From assembly GCF_024722015.1 (NCBI RefSeq), contig NZ_JANQBD010000020.1, positions 62,001 to 126,000 on the forward strand: 64,000 nt of DNA, in the 5' to 3' direction. The notes beneath the pieces were generated by a model. It searched no databases and had not been told where the DNA came from. It saw only the letters and a program-made list of their open reading frames with translations. This document shows positions 32,894-40,843 of the stretch, in pieces. The stretch comes from Paenibacillus radicis (ex Xue et al. 2023). GTDB taxonomy: Bacteria > Bacillota > Bacilli > Paenibacillales > NBRC-103111. Every line of letters begins with the position of its first letter. Position 1 is the stretch's first letter. Both the position numbers and the translations under genes were made by a program.

Positions 32894-34394
32894 AATTTAT
32901 AAAGAAATTTTCGTTGGTGTCATTCCTGTAATTTTAGTGTTCCTATATTTTATCGGCATAAACGTTGTTCCTTTGTTATTTATGACCATTATACTTGGCG
33001 CTCTATTCTTTATGACTCGAATGAGAGGTGCCGGAGGCAGCTTTGGCGGAGGTTCTGACCGCAAGGCTCGTAACGCTGCCGCGCCTAGCTATATGACGTT
33101 TGATGATATCGGGGGTCAGCACCGGGCCAAAGGAGAATTGAAAGAAGCGCTCGATTTTCTGATCAAACATGAAGAAATACAGAAGCTGGGCATACGCCCG
33201 CTAAAAGGTATTTTGCTTACAGGGCCTCCGGGCACCGGAAAAACATTAATGGCTAAAGCAGCAGCTCATTACACGAATTCCGTCTTTATGGCTGCCGCAG
33301 GCAGTGAATTTGTTGAGATGTATGTTGGTGTGGGTGCAAGCCGGGTTCGTGATATGTTTAAGGAAGCACGCTCAAGGGCGATTAAGGAAAATAAGGACAG
33401 CGCAATATTGTTCATTGATGAAATTGATGTTATCGGAGGCAAAAGAGACGGCGGTCAACATCGGGAGTATGACCAAACCTTAAATCAATTACTTACCGAG
33501 ATGGATGGGATTCATACTTCTGAAACTCCGCGCATTTTGATTGTAGCCGCAACAAACCGTAAAGAAATGCTGGATAGCGCGTTGCTGCGCCCAGGCCGGT
33601 TTGACCGTCATATTGAGGTGGATCTGCCCGATAAGAAAGGCAGGCTTCATATCCTTAATATTCATGCCAAAAACAAGCCTCTAGCAGAATCGATAAGTTT
33701 GGAACTAGTAGCTGAAGAAACGTTTCAATTTTCAGGCGCACAGTTGGAGAGCGTTATGAATGAAGCTGCCATATATGCTATGCGTGAAGAATCCATTGAG
33801 ATTGAACAGAGGCATTTATCTCAAGCTGTCGATAAGGTGATGCTTGGTGAGAAGACTGATCGTGAGTCAACGAAGGAAGAAAGAGATCGCGTCGCCCTGC
33901 ATGAGCTTGGACATGCTATTGCTGCAGAAGTCGTACGTCCAGGCTCTGTATCTCAAGTTGCGCTAAGTCCACGCGGCAAAGCACTCGGCTATGTGCGGCA
34001 TAATCCTCAGCAGGATCAATATTTATATACGAAAGAAAATATTGAGGAGCAGATTATTATTGCACTTGGAGGCTCAGTTGCAGAAGAAATGTACTATGGA
34101 GGCCGCAGTACGGGTTCTCGCAATGACTTTGAGCAGGCTCTGCAACTAGTGCGTACAATGATGGATTCAGGTTTGACAAGCTTGGGTATTATCGACAGGC
34201 AGATGGTAACTAAAGAAGAATTGATGAAAGAAAATGCGGCGATACTGGAGCAGTTAACGACTAGTACCAGAGAGCTTCTGGAGCGCCATCGCCTTGTTTT
34301 CGATGAATCGCTGCATATTTTGACTAAAGAAGAAGTATTGTCTGGTGATCAGTTCCGTCAATTATTGGAGCAATCCCGATTACAGATGGCCTAA
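32886..34394 (+). CDS. FtsH-like membrane AAA ATPase / zinc metalloprotease, short form
   Basis: 502 residues. Two hydrophobic segments at the N-terminus (about 9-45) with almost no loop between them replace the usual extracytoplasmic domain of FtsH (610-640 residues). The AAA module has Walker A TGPPGTGKT, Walker B ILFIDEID and the second region of homology ATNRKEMLDSALLRPGRFDR. The protease has zinc motif HELGH and the third ligand region STGSRNDFEQALQ. Catalytic residues look intact. It is probably a second, paralogous FtsH; a canonical ftsH is not in the window. Confidence 0.88.
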   Translation: MSKIYKEIFVGVIPVILVFLYFIGINVVPLLFMTIILGALFFMTRMRGAGGSFGGGSDRKARNAAAPSYMTFDDIGGQHRAKGELKEALDFLIKHEEIQKLGIRPLKGILLTGPPGTGKTLMAKAAAHYTNSVFMAAAGSEFVEMYVGVGASRVRDMFKEARSRAIKENKDSAILFIDEIDVIGGKRDGGQHREYDQTLNQLLTEMDGIHTSETPRILIVAATNRKEMLDSALLRPGRFDRHIEVDLPDKKGRLHILNIHAKNKPLAESISLELVAEETFQFSGAQLESVMNEAAIYAMREESIEIEQRHLSQAVDKVMLGEKTDRESTKEERDRVALHELGHAIAAEVVRPGSVSQVALSPRGKALGYVRHNPQQDQYLYTKENIEEQIIIALGGSVAEEMYYGGRSTGSRNDFEQALQLVRTMMDSGLTSLGIIDRQMVTKEELMKENAAILEQLTTSTRELLERHRLVFDESLHILTKEEVLSGDQFRQLLEQSRLQMA

Positions 34395-34395
34395 C

Positions 34396-34427
34396 CTCAG
34401 GCAGCCTTAGGCTGCTTGAGATTTTTT
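34396..34427 (+). terminator. Terminator after the FtsH-like gene
   Basis: CTCAGGCAGCC (34396-34406), loop TTA, GGCTGCTTGAG (34410-34420), then ATTTTTT. Confidence 0.9.
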
Positions 34428-34445
34428 AAATTGATTTGAATTATA

Positions 34446-34476
34446 AACCTAAGCTAACCTTAGCTATAGGTTTTTT
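34446..34476 (+). terminator. Second tandem terminator
   Basis: AACCTA and TAGGTT with inner AGCTAA/TTAGCT, followed by six T. It lies 20 bp after the first, giving a double stop before the amidase gene. Confidence 0.75.
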
Positions 34477-34605
34477 GTCATTTTTCGCAACTTTTTCTGT
34501 TTTTAATAGTCTAATATATTGGCAGATTTCGCCACATTATACGCCCCTTACCCATTATTTTCAATTTGCATATTTCCTAATACATACGATAAGCTGAGGT
34601 GTAAA

Positions 34606-36237
34606 ATGAGATTTTTAACTATGTTTATTTCATTATTACTGTTGTCAATGCTGATGGTTCCTATGCTGGCGTTCGCCGCGGAGAAGCCGATCAATCTATT
34701 TTTGAATGGAAAGCAGCTGTCTGCTAATGTTGCACCCAAAATTGTTGAAGGTAATACGGTTGTTCCTGTGCGGATCATTGCCGAGTCTCTCGGGTCCAAG
34801 GTAGACTGGGAAGAGAAATCTGGTAAAGTTACCGTAGATAAAGATAAAGTTAATATTCAATTATTTATTAATAAGCAGGAAGTTATAGTTAATAAAAAAA
34901 AATATCAGCTGGAAGTCGCGCCGGCTATTATGGAAGGCAGCACAATGCTGCCGTTGCGTTTTGTAAGCGAGCAGCTTGGAGTTAAAGTCATATGGGATGA
35001 CTTGACTCGTTCCGTATTTTTATTTGATTCAGAACAGGATGCCAATAGCTCTGCTGTTTCACCAGCCCAACCTAATGAAGGACAAGCAGGTGCTGCAGAT
35101 AAAACCAAAGTTCCGTCTAAACCAGCCGACAATTCTAACGGTAAAGGAACCGACAAGACTACAGATAAATCGACGGATAAAGCATCAGATAAGATCACAG
35201 ATAAGCCGATAGATAAGACCACAGATAAGCCAATAGATAAATCAGATGGCGCAACGGAGCTCCCTGTCAAGGAAGCAGCAGTCAAGCCGGGCGAGAAGCC
35301 GGTAACTGAAGCACAGCCCGGAAAGCAAAATCCTGCTGCCTCTGATAAAAACTCAGAACTAACTACGACACTGAGTTCAATTTCAATGGATGGCGATCAG
35401 TTCATAGTAAAAACGAGTGGAACAAAAGTAACGCCGAATTTGATTTCTTCAAATGAGGGTAACCGCATTACTATTGATTTTCCTAACAGTAAGCTGGATC
35501 CGGCTCTAAAGCTGGGTGCGAATGGCGAGGGAATTATTAAACAAAACAATCAGGCAGTGTCACAAATTCGATATTTGCTCTTTTCAAAAGATTCATCTAT
35601 CGTTAGAATAATAATAGATTTATCCAAGAAGTCAGCTTTTAAACCGGCAACTGCAAGTACTGCCGCACAATTCGTATGGGCTATAATTCCTGCTAAAGAT
35701 CGATATAGAGTCGTAATTGACCCGGGTCATGGAGGTAAGGATACAGGAGCAATCTCAGTAACCAAACGCCTTGAAAAGGATTTCGTGCTTGCATTGGGAA
35801 CCAAAATACATGCATTGCTTGAAAAGGAACCCAAAATCGAAGCTTTTATAACCCGTAAAGATGATACATTCGTCGAATTGGCTGACCGTGCTGCTTTTGC
35901 GAATGACAGGGATGCAGACTTGTTTATCTCTGTACATGGAAATTCAGCTGGAAAAGAAACCGTACGAGGTGTGGAAACGTATTATTATACGGACCAGAGC
36001 TTGGATTTTGCTAATTTGATGCATAAGCACATGCTTAAATCCACCGGTTTTACTGATCGTAAGGTTAAACAATCAGGCTTCTACGTTGTAAAGAATACCA
36101 ACATGCCTTCATTGCTTTTGGAAGTTGGATTTTTATCCAATCAAACGGAAGAAAATGCTATGTTTCAGGATGCTTTTCAAAATCAGGTAGCCGCGTCCAT
36201 CGTTACTGCTATTAAGCAGCAGTTGAATATCGACTAA
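34606..36237 (+). CDS. N-acetylmuramoyl-L-alanine amidase with copper-amine-oxidase-N-like and AMIN domains
   Basis: 543 residues. A signal peptide (FISLLLLSMLMVPMLAFA) is followed by a copper-amine-oxidase-N-like domain (about 28-125: NTVVPVRIIAESLGSKVDWEEK ... MLPLRFVSEQLGVKVIWDD). A Thr-Asp-Lys repeat linker (182-213) comes next, then an AMIN domain (about 255-345) and an amidase_3 catalytic domain (about 360-540). Zinc ligands are in DPGHGG, SVHGNS and the C-terminal LLEVGFLSN. It cuts the lactyl-amide bond of peptidoglycan at the cell surface. ATG 34606 is used because the signal peptide begins there. Confidence 0.92.
   Translation: MRFLTMFISLLLLSMLMVPMLAFAAEKPINLFLNGKQLSANVAPKIVEGNTVVPVRIIAESLGSKVDWEEKSGKVTVDKDKVNIQLFINKQEVIVNKKKYQLEVAPAIMEGSTMLPLRFVSEQLGVKVIWDDLTRSVFLFDSEQDANSSAVSPAQPNEGQAGAADKTKVPSKPADNSNGKGTDKTTDKSTDKASDKITDKPIDKTTDKPIDKSDGATELPVKEAAVKPGEKPVTEAQPGKQNPAASDKNSELTTTLSSISMDGDQFIVKTSGTKVTPNLISSNEGNRITIDFPNSKLDPALKLGANGEGIIKQNNQAVSQIRYLLFSKDSSIVRIIIDLSKKSAFKPATASTAAQFVWAIIPAKDRYRVVIDPGHGGKDTGAISVTKRLEKDFVLALGTKIHALLEKEPKIEAFITRKDDTFVELADRAAFANDRDADLFISVHGNSAGKETVRGVETYYYTDQSLDFANLMHKHMLKSTGFTDRKVKQSGFYVVKNTNMPSLLLEVGFLSNQTEENAMFQDAFQNQVAASIVTAIKQQLNID
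35149..35244 (+). repeat. 12-bp tandem repeat encoding the Thr-Asp-Lys linker
   Basis: Eight degenerate 12-bp units of the form ACAGATAAXXXX encode (T/S/I)-D-K-x repeats between the surface-binding and AMIN domains of the amidase. Such repeats can change in number by slippage, altering linker length. Confidence 0.85.
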
Positions 36238-36250
36238 GGAGATGGTAACG

Positions 36251-36811
36251 ATGCTAAACAATAAGCTAAGCGGAGTGCTGATTGGCGTTTCTTTAATAGC
36301 TCTGTTGTCTGCATGCGGACAAGCAAAGATACAGGGAACGGCTGAGCAAACGGTTAAGCCGCAGGTGCAGAATGTTCCCGAATCCAAACAGCCTGCTGCA
36401 CCTCCTGTTCAGGATAAGGTAAAGCAAAATACTATCAAAGTGTATTTCGGCGATGAGTCAGGTGAGAAATTAGTAGAACAAGAAGTAGCGGTAAGCTACA
36501 AGCAAGAGGATGAGAAGTATTCAGCATCATTAGCAGCATTGAGTACAGCTCCTGACAGTAAGCGGATTGCATTGCTGAAAGGAATTACTATTAAGTCGGC
36601 TGTCTTGAAAAATCAACTGCTTACAGTTGACTTATCCATAGCCCCTGAAGCCAGAATGGGCGCGGGGGGGGAAGATTTGGTGCTGCAAGCTATGAAAAAA
36701 ACATTATTTCAATTTTCAGAGATTCAGAGTCTGGAGATATTGGTTGATGGAAAAGTAGTTGATAGTTTAATGGGGCATATGGAACTGCCGCATCCAATCA
36801 AACGAGATTAA
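36251..36811 (+). CDS. GerMN-domain lipoprotein
   Basis: 186 residues. The lipoprotein signal ends in LLSAC (cysteine about residue 22). A proline/glutamine-rich spacer follows, then a GerMN domain (about 65-180: TIKVYFGDESGEKLVEQEV ... ALLKGITIKSAVLKNQLLTVDLS...LVLQAMKKTLFQFSEIQSLEILVDG). The domain occurs in spore germination/sporulation protein GerM and in lipoproteins beside amidases. ATG 36251 fits AAGGAG at 36236-36241. It directly follows the amidase, suggesting a joint envelope role. Confidence 0.88.
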   Translation: MLNNKLSGVLIGVSLIALLSACGQAKIQGTAEQTVKPQVQNVPESKQPAAPPVQDKVKQNTIKVYFGDESGEKLVEQEVAVSYKQEDEKYSASLAALSTAPDSKRIALLKGITIKSAVLKNQLLTVDLSIAPEARMGAGGEDLVLQAMKKTLFQFSEIQSLEILVDGKVVDSLMGHMELPHPIKRD

Positions 36812-36871
36812 TAGTTAAATTTTATATTTCATATTTTTTGTAAATGTTGAGTACGCCGGGAGGGCAATTGA

Positions 36872-39610
36872 ATGAATCATAAGAAAAATCAAACAAAAAA
36901 AGTAGCTGCGGGTCTCGTAGCTTTATCCGTTTTAATGAGCAGTCCCGTTTATGCAGCGGATTCAATAACCAATCCAACGTCAACGAGTGCAACATCTGTA
37001 AACACTACTTCAGCCTTTTCTGATGTTAGTACACAGCACTGGGCTATTAAATATGTGACTAAATTAGCTGCTCTAGGTATTATTCAAGGCTATGAGAGAA
37101 ATGAGTATCGACCTGAAAACCCTGTTTCCCAGCAAGAGGTTATCGTTATGGCCATAAGAATGATGGGACTTGAGAGTGAAGCTTTGAAGAGCAAGTCGGA
37201 AACCATACTGCCAGTTGCGGTCGATAGTTTCTTTAAGCCATATATAGCCTACGCATTTGATAAACAGCTGCTTGATATTAAAGAAGAGACCGATACCTCC
37301 GGAGCTGCATCCAAAACTGCTTGGGGTTCACGTTCTGCGAGCAGAGAGTGGGTCGCAAAGCTCGTAATAAGGGCAATTGGCAAGCAGGGCTTGGCTCAAG
37401 AGAAAGCACTGACACCCTCCATCTTTAAGGATGACAAAGACTTGTCGAGTTGGGCTGTTGGTTATGTAAATGCTGCAGTATCCTTGAAGATTGTCAATGG
37501 AGTGGACGATAATAACTTCCAGCCCAAGGGTGCTGTAACTCGTGCACAAATGGCAACCTTCTTAAGTAGAGCGGATAAAGAGCTGACAACACGTTCAGAC
37601 AAGGTTTCTATCGGATATGTGATGGGTTTGACGAATAATAAATTGTCCATCCAAAATGAACGTGGCCAGTCAAGCGATTTTACAATTAACTCCAATACCG
37701 TTATTTATAATGCCAAAGATGACAGCCGAATAGCTTCTTCAGCTTTGAAGGAGACTTATGAAGTATATGTGATCCAAAATCAGGGAGCGGCATCCTACAT
37801 AGAATTAATGAGTGATCAAGAGAAGATGGGATCGCTTGAGGGAAGCTTGAACCAGCTGTTTTTGCCAAATATGCAAATAGCTATAAATCAGGCTTCAGGG
37901 GTAGAATTAAAAGAGCTTGCGCCTAATGTAACAGTTACAGACAAGGATGGAAGAGGTTTAAGTCTGGGTTCTATTGTCCAAGGCAGCATCATTGAGCTGA
38001 AATGGAATCTGTTAGTGCCTAATGCGAAGATTAGTCAAATCATAGTTAAGCAAACTCCTGTTAGTAAAACCGGGGAAGGTACAATAATTAGCATACAAAA
38101 GGATCAAAACACTATCACCTTTATGGAGAAAGCTTCAGGAAAAAATGAAACCTTTGCTCTCGGACCCGTTGTTCCTGTTAAGCTCCCTGATCAAACAGCA
38201 GCAGACATTTCCAAGCTGCGGGTTGGCGATGAAGTTGCCTACGATATTAAAGCTAACCAGATTACAGGGGTAGCCATTCGCAAGCAAGCTGATGTAAGCA
38301 ATACGGTTCAAGGCACATTGATAAGCTTAAGTGATGATAAAAAGAATATGACCATTAATATCGGGGGCAAGAGCCTCGGTGCTTATTTCGTAGCAGAGAA
38401 TGCTCTTGTAACTATCGATGGATTACCTAGTGCTGGCTTGTTCGATATTGTTGCCGGTGATGAGCTGAAAATAGAGCTGGTGAACGAAAAAGTAGTCAAA
38501 GTTAATGTAACCAGCCGTTCGATTAAGGAAATGTCCTTTGCAACTATGGGTGTGTACGATTCGGAAAATAAGGTGCTTACAGGAATTTATGATAACGGAG
38601 ACGTATTTGCCTACAAGCTAACTGAAAACACAGTTCTTAAAGTTGGCAGCAGAACTTATCCTTTAACGGATTTCTCGACAAACTTCCACAAGGGAGATAA
38701 GATCGACCTGAAGGTTTCAAAGGATAAAGTAATCTCAATTCAATTGACGGAGCAGTTGGAAGGAACTTTGACTCAAGTTAATACAACAACCAATGAGGTA
38801 AGCATTCGTACTGCAAGCGGTCAAAGCATTACCTTCAAAGTTCAGGATAATTTATGGGTCTCTTTCTGGTCGAACACGAATGGAACTTTAAAAGATTTAA
38901 AAATCGGAGATCAAATTTCAGCCAGAATTAGATCGTCCCAGGATGTTATTATTACTCAAATAAGTGTTAAGAAAACAGGTGTTTACAAAATTTTGATGGT
39001 TAATTCGGATAGCAGGCAAGTTAATGCAGAAGATGAAGCAGGCTCTTTGTACACCTTCAAAGTAGACAATGATAATATTATTATCAATGCGAACAAAATC
39101 ACTCATACATTTGGAGATATCCAGCAGGATGATTATTTAAAAGTATCTTACAACGGTAATGTATTGACCAGTGTAACTATCCTCAAAACAGTCCGCGGAA
39201 AAGTAACAGGCGTTGATACGGCAGCGGGAACGATAACTGTTCAAGATTTTGCAAATGGCATTCAAGCTATCCCGGTTGGGCAAAAGTTCGTTATTAAGCA
39301 AGGCGGAGTAACATCTGCAGCTTTAACAGCTATTAAACCAAATGATAGAGTTGAAATTATTAGTGATACCGATGATAAAACATACATTACAGTAGCTGAT
39401 GCAACTAAACGTACAGTGTCATCCTATGATATTGTACTTAATCAGATTGTGTTAAAGCCTACAGCCAATGGTGACAAAACTACCTATAATTTATATTCCA
39501 AAGCTTATCTTCACAAAGGAACGAATATCGTCGCACCTAATGCTTTTGTTGAAAACGACGAAGTGAATGTTTTTGTAATAGCAAATAAAATTATAGAATT
39601 AGAAAAATAA
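36872..39610 (+). CDS. Large S-layer-homology-domain surface protein
   Basis: 912 residues. Signal peptide (VAAGLVALSVLMSSPVYA), then SLH motifs: FSDVSTQHWAIKYVTKLAALGIIQGY.. PVSQQEVIVMAIRMM (about 50-100), and SWAVGYVNAAVSLKIVNGVDDNNFQPKGAVTRAQMATFLSRA (about 190-235). One middle repeat is degenerate. SLH domains bind pyruvylated secondary cell-wall polymer. The remaining roughly 670 residues are beta-rich repeats of the type G.I.SI..D..TITF.., with no enzyme motif seen. GGGAGGG at 36859-36865 precedes the ATG. A terminator follows at 39633. Confidence 0.88.
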   Translation: MNHKKNQTKKVAAGLVALSVLMSSPVYAADSITNPTSTSATSVNTTSAFSDVSTQHWAIKYVTKLAALGIIQGYERNEYRPENPVSQQEVIVMAIRMMGLESEALKSKSETILPVAVDSFFKPYIAYAFDKQLLDIKEETDTSGAASKTAWGSRSASREWVAKLVIRAIGKQGLAQEKALTPSIFKDDKDLSSWAVGYVNAAVSLKIVNGVDDNNFQPKGAVTRAQMATFLSRADKELTTRSDKVSIGYVMGLTNNKLSIQNERGQSSDFTINSNTVIYNAKDDSRIASSALKETYEVYVIQNQGAASYIELMSDQEKMGSLEGSLNQLFLPNMQIAINQASGVELKELAPNVTVTDKDGRGLSLGSIVQGSIIELKWNLLVPNAKISQIIVKQTPVSKTGEGTIISIQKDQNTITFMEKASGKNETFALGPVVPVKLPDQTAADISKLRVGDEVAYDIKANQITGVAIRKQADVSNTVQGTLISLSDDKKNMTINIGGKSLGAYFVAENALVTIDGLPSAGLFDIVAGDELKIELVNEKVVKVNVTSRSIKEMSFATMGVYDSENKVLTGIYDNGDVFAYKLTENTVLKVGSRTYPLTDFSTNFHKGDKIDLKVSKDKVISIQLTEQLEGTLTQVNTTTNEVSIRTASGQSITFKVQDNLWVSFWSNTNGTLKDLKIGDQISARIRSSQDVIITQISVKKTGVYKILMVNSDSRQVNAEDEAGSLYTFKVDNDNIIINANKITHTFGDIQQDDYLKVSYNGNVLTSVTILKTVRGKVTGVDTAAGTITVQDFANGIQAIPVGQKFVIKQGGVTSAALTAIKPNDRVEIISDTDDKTYITVADATKRTVSSYDIVLNQIVLKPTANGDKTTYNLYSKAYLHKGTNIVAPNAFVENDEVNVFVIANKIIELEK

Positions 39611-39632
39611 TATGTAACTTTATCAATCAAGC

Positions 39633-39684
39633 AACCGTCTAAGGGGTAGAGTAGTTTTATTCTACTGATTAGGCGGTTTTTTCT
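39633..39684 (+). terminator. Terminator after the SLH gene
   Basis: AACCGTCTAA (39633-39642) pairs with TTAGGCGGTT (39669-39678); an inner TAGAGTAG/CTACT stem extends it; T run follows. Confidence 0.88.
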
Positions 39685-39810
39685 TAAAACTTCCTTAATT
39701 TAAGGTAAATTTCGTTAAAAGTTCGGATTTTGTCGTGTAAAGTCATTGATTCCTCACGGCGGATTGGGTAAACTAAATTTTATACCATTAGAAAGAGGTA
39801 GTCCTCATCC

Positions 39811-40476
39811 ATGAACAAGAAGCAGGTTCGTAATATTCTCGATACGATTGGCGGTATGTTTCCTGATGCCCATTGTGAGTTGAATCACGCGAATCCCTTC
39901 GAATTGACAATCGCTGTACTTTTATCGGCACAGTGTACGGACGAGACTGTCAATAAAGTGACGGCTTCCTTGTTTCAAAAGTACAAAAAGCCGGAAGACT
40001 ATATCGCTGTACCGATAGAGGAATTGGAGCAAGACATCCGCCGGATTGGGCTCTTCCGAAATAAAGCCAAAAATATTCAAGCTTTGTGTGTCCTTCTATT
40101 GGACAAATACGGTGGTGAAATTCCTCAACTGCATGAACAACTGGTCGAATTGCCTGGTGTCGGCAGAAAAACAGCGAATGTTGTTATGTCGAATGCTTTT
40201 GATGTACCTGCTATTGCAGTAGACACGCATGTGGAACGGGTATCTAAACGACTAGGAATGGCAAACCTGAAGGATACTGTACTGGAAGTGGAAAAAAAGC
40301 TGATGAAGCTGGTTCCGAGAGAAGAATGGACGCTGACGCATCACCGGCTCATTTTTTTCGGACGCTACCATTGTAAAGCGCAAAACCCGCAATGTGACGT
40401 ATGTTCGCTTGTGGAAGTATGCCGAGAAGGAAAAAAACGTATGAAATCCGGTAGTCGTAGGAAACCTATACAGTAA
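39811..40476 (+). CDS. nth: Endonuclease III
   Basis: 221 residues, a DNA glycosylase/AP lyase that removes oxidised pyrimidines. The helix-hairpin-helix LPGVGRKTANVV contains the catalytic lysine, and the GPD-type loop aspartate is in AVDTHVERVS. Four cysteines for the 4Fe-4S cluster end the protein (C-x6-C-x2-C-x5-C in CKAQNPQCDVCSLVEVC). GAAAGAGG precedes ATG 39811. A small gene follows after 38 bp. Confidence 0.97.
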   Translation: MNKKQVRNILDTIGGMFPDAHCELNHANPFELTIAVLLSAQCTDETVNKVTASLFQKYKKPEDYIAVPIEELEQDIRRIGLFRNKAKNIQALCVLLLDKYGGEIPQLHEQLVELPGVGRKTANVVMSNAFDVPAIAVDTHVERVSKRLGMANLKDTVLEVEKKLMKLVPREEWTLTHHRLIFFGRYHCKAQNPQCDVCSLVEVCREGKKRMKSGSRRKPIQ

Positions 40477-40514
40477 AATTTATATCACTAGAATACGATA
40501 AGGATGGGATTAAT

Positions 40515-40787
40515 ATGAAATGCATATCGGTGTATACGAATGATTTTGAAGTGTTCTCGGACATTTATGAGCAGGTTCTGAGCATGCCATTGGCAGAGAA
40601 TGAAGAAAAGCAAATAGAAGGCATAACAGTAACGGAGTCCGGAGATGTTCCAGACAACTATTTGGATCGTATGAAAATAAAGCCAGAAGTTGTTGTAATG
40701 AAAGTTAGGGATAAAGATATTACCATTTTACAGCATAAAAATTTGTTTGAAATTTTCATTCCAGCCCCTGAAAGTGTGGTACACTAA
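40515..40787 (+). CDS. Small protein of unknown function
   Basis: 90 residues, starting MKCISVYTNDFEVFSDIYEQVL, acidic, with predicted alternating helix and strand. The second half (VVVMKVRDKDITILQHKNLFEIFIP) reads as a small beta domain, so the NifX/IscX-like or ferredoxin-like size range is possible, but I do not recognise the family. AAGGATGGG lies before the ATG. It sits between nth and the dynamin gene and ends in a terminator. Confidence 0.6.
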   Translation: MKCISVYTNDFEVFSDIYEQVLSMPLAENEEKQIEGITVTESGDVPDNYLDRMKIKPEVVVMKVRDKDITILQHKNLFEIFIPAPESVVH

Positions 40788-40814
40788 AAACCGAAGCCAT
40801 TCGGTTTTTTTTTG
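40786..40814 (+). terminator. Terminator before the dynamin gene
   Basis: AAAACCGAA, loop GCCA, TTCGGTTTT, then a long T run. The left arm begins at the stop codon of the small gene. Confidence 0.88.
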
Positions 40815-40843
40815 TAAATTTTTATGGTATGGGGAGATAAAGA

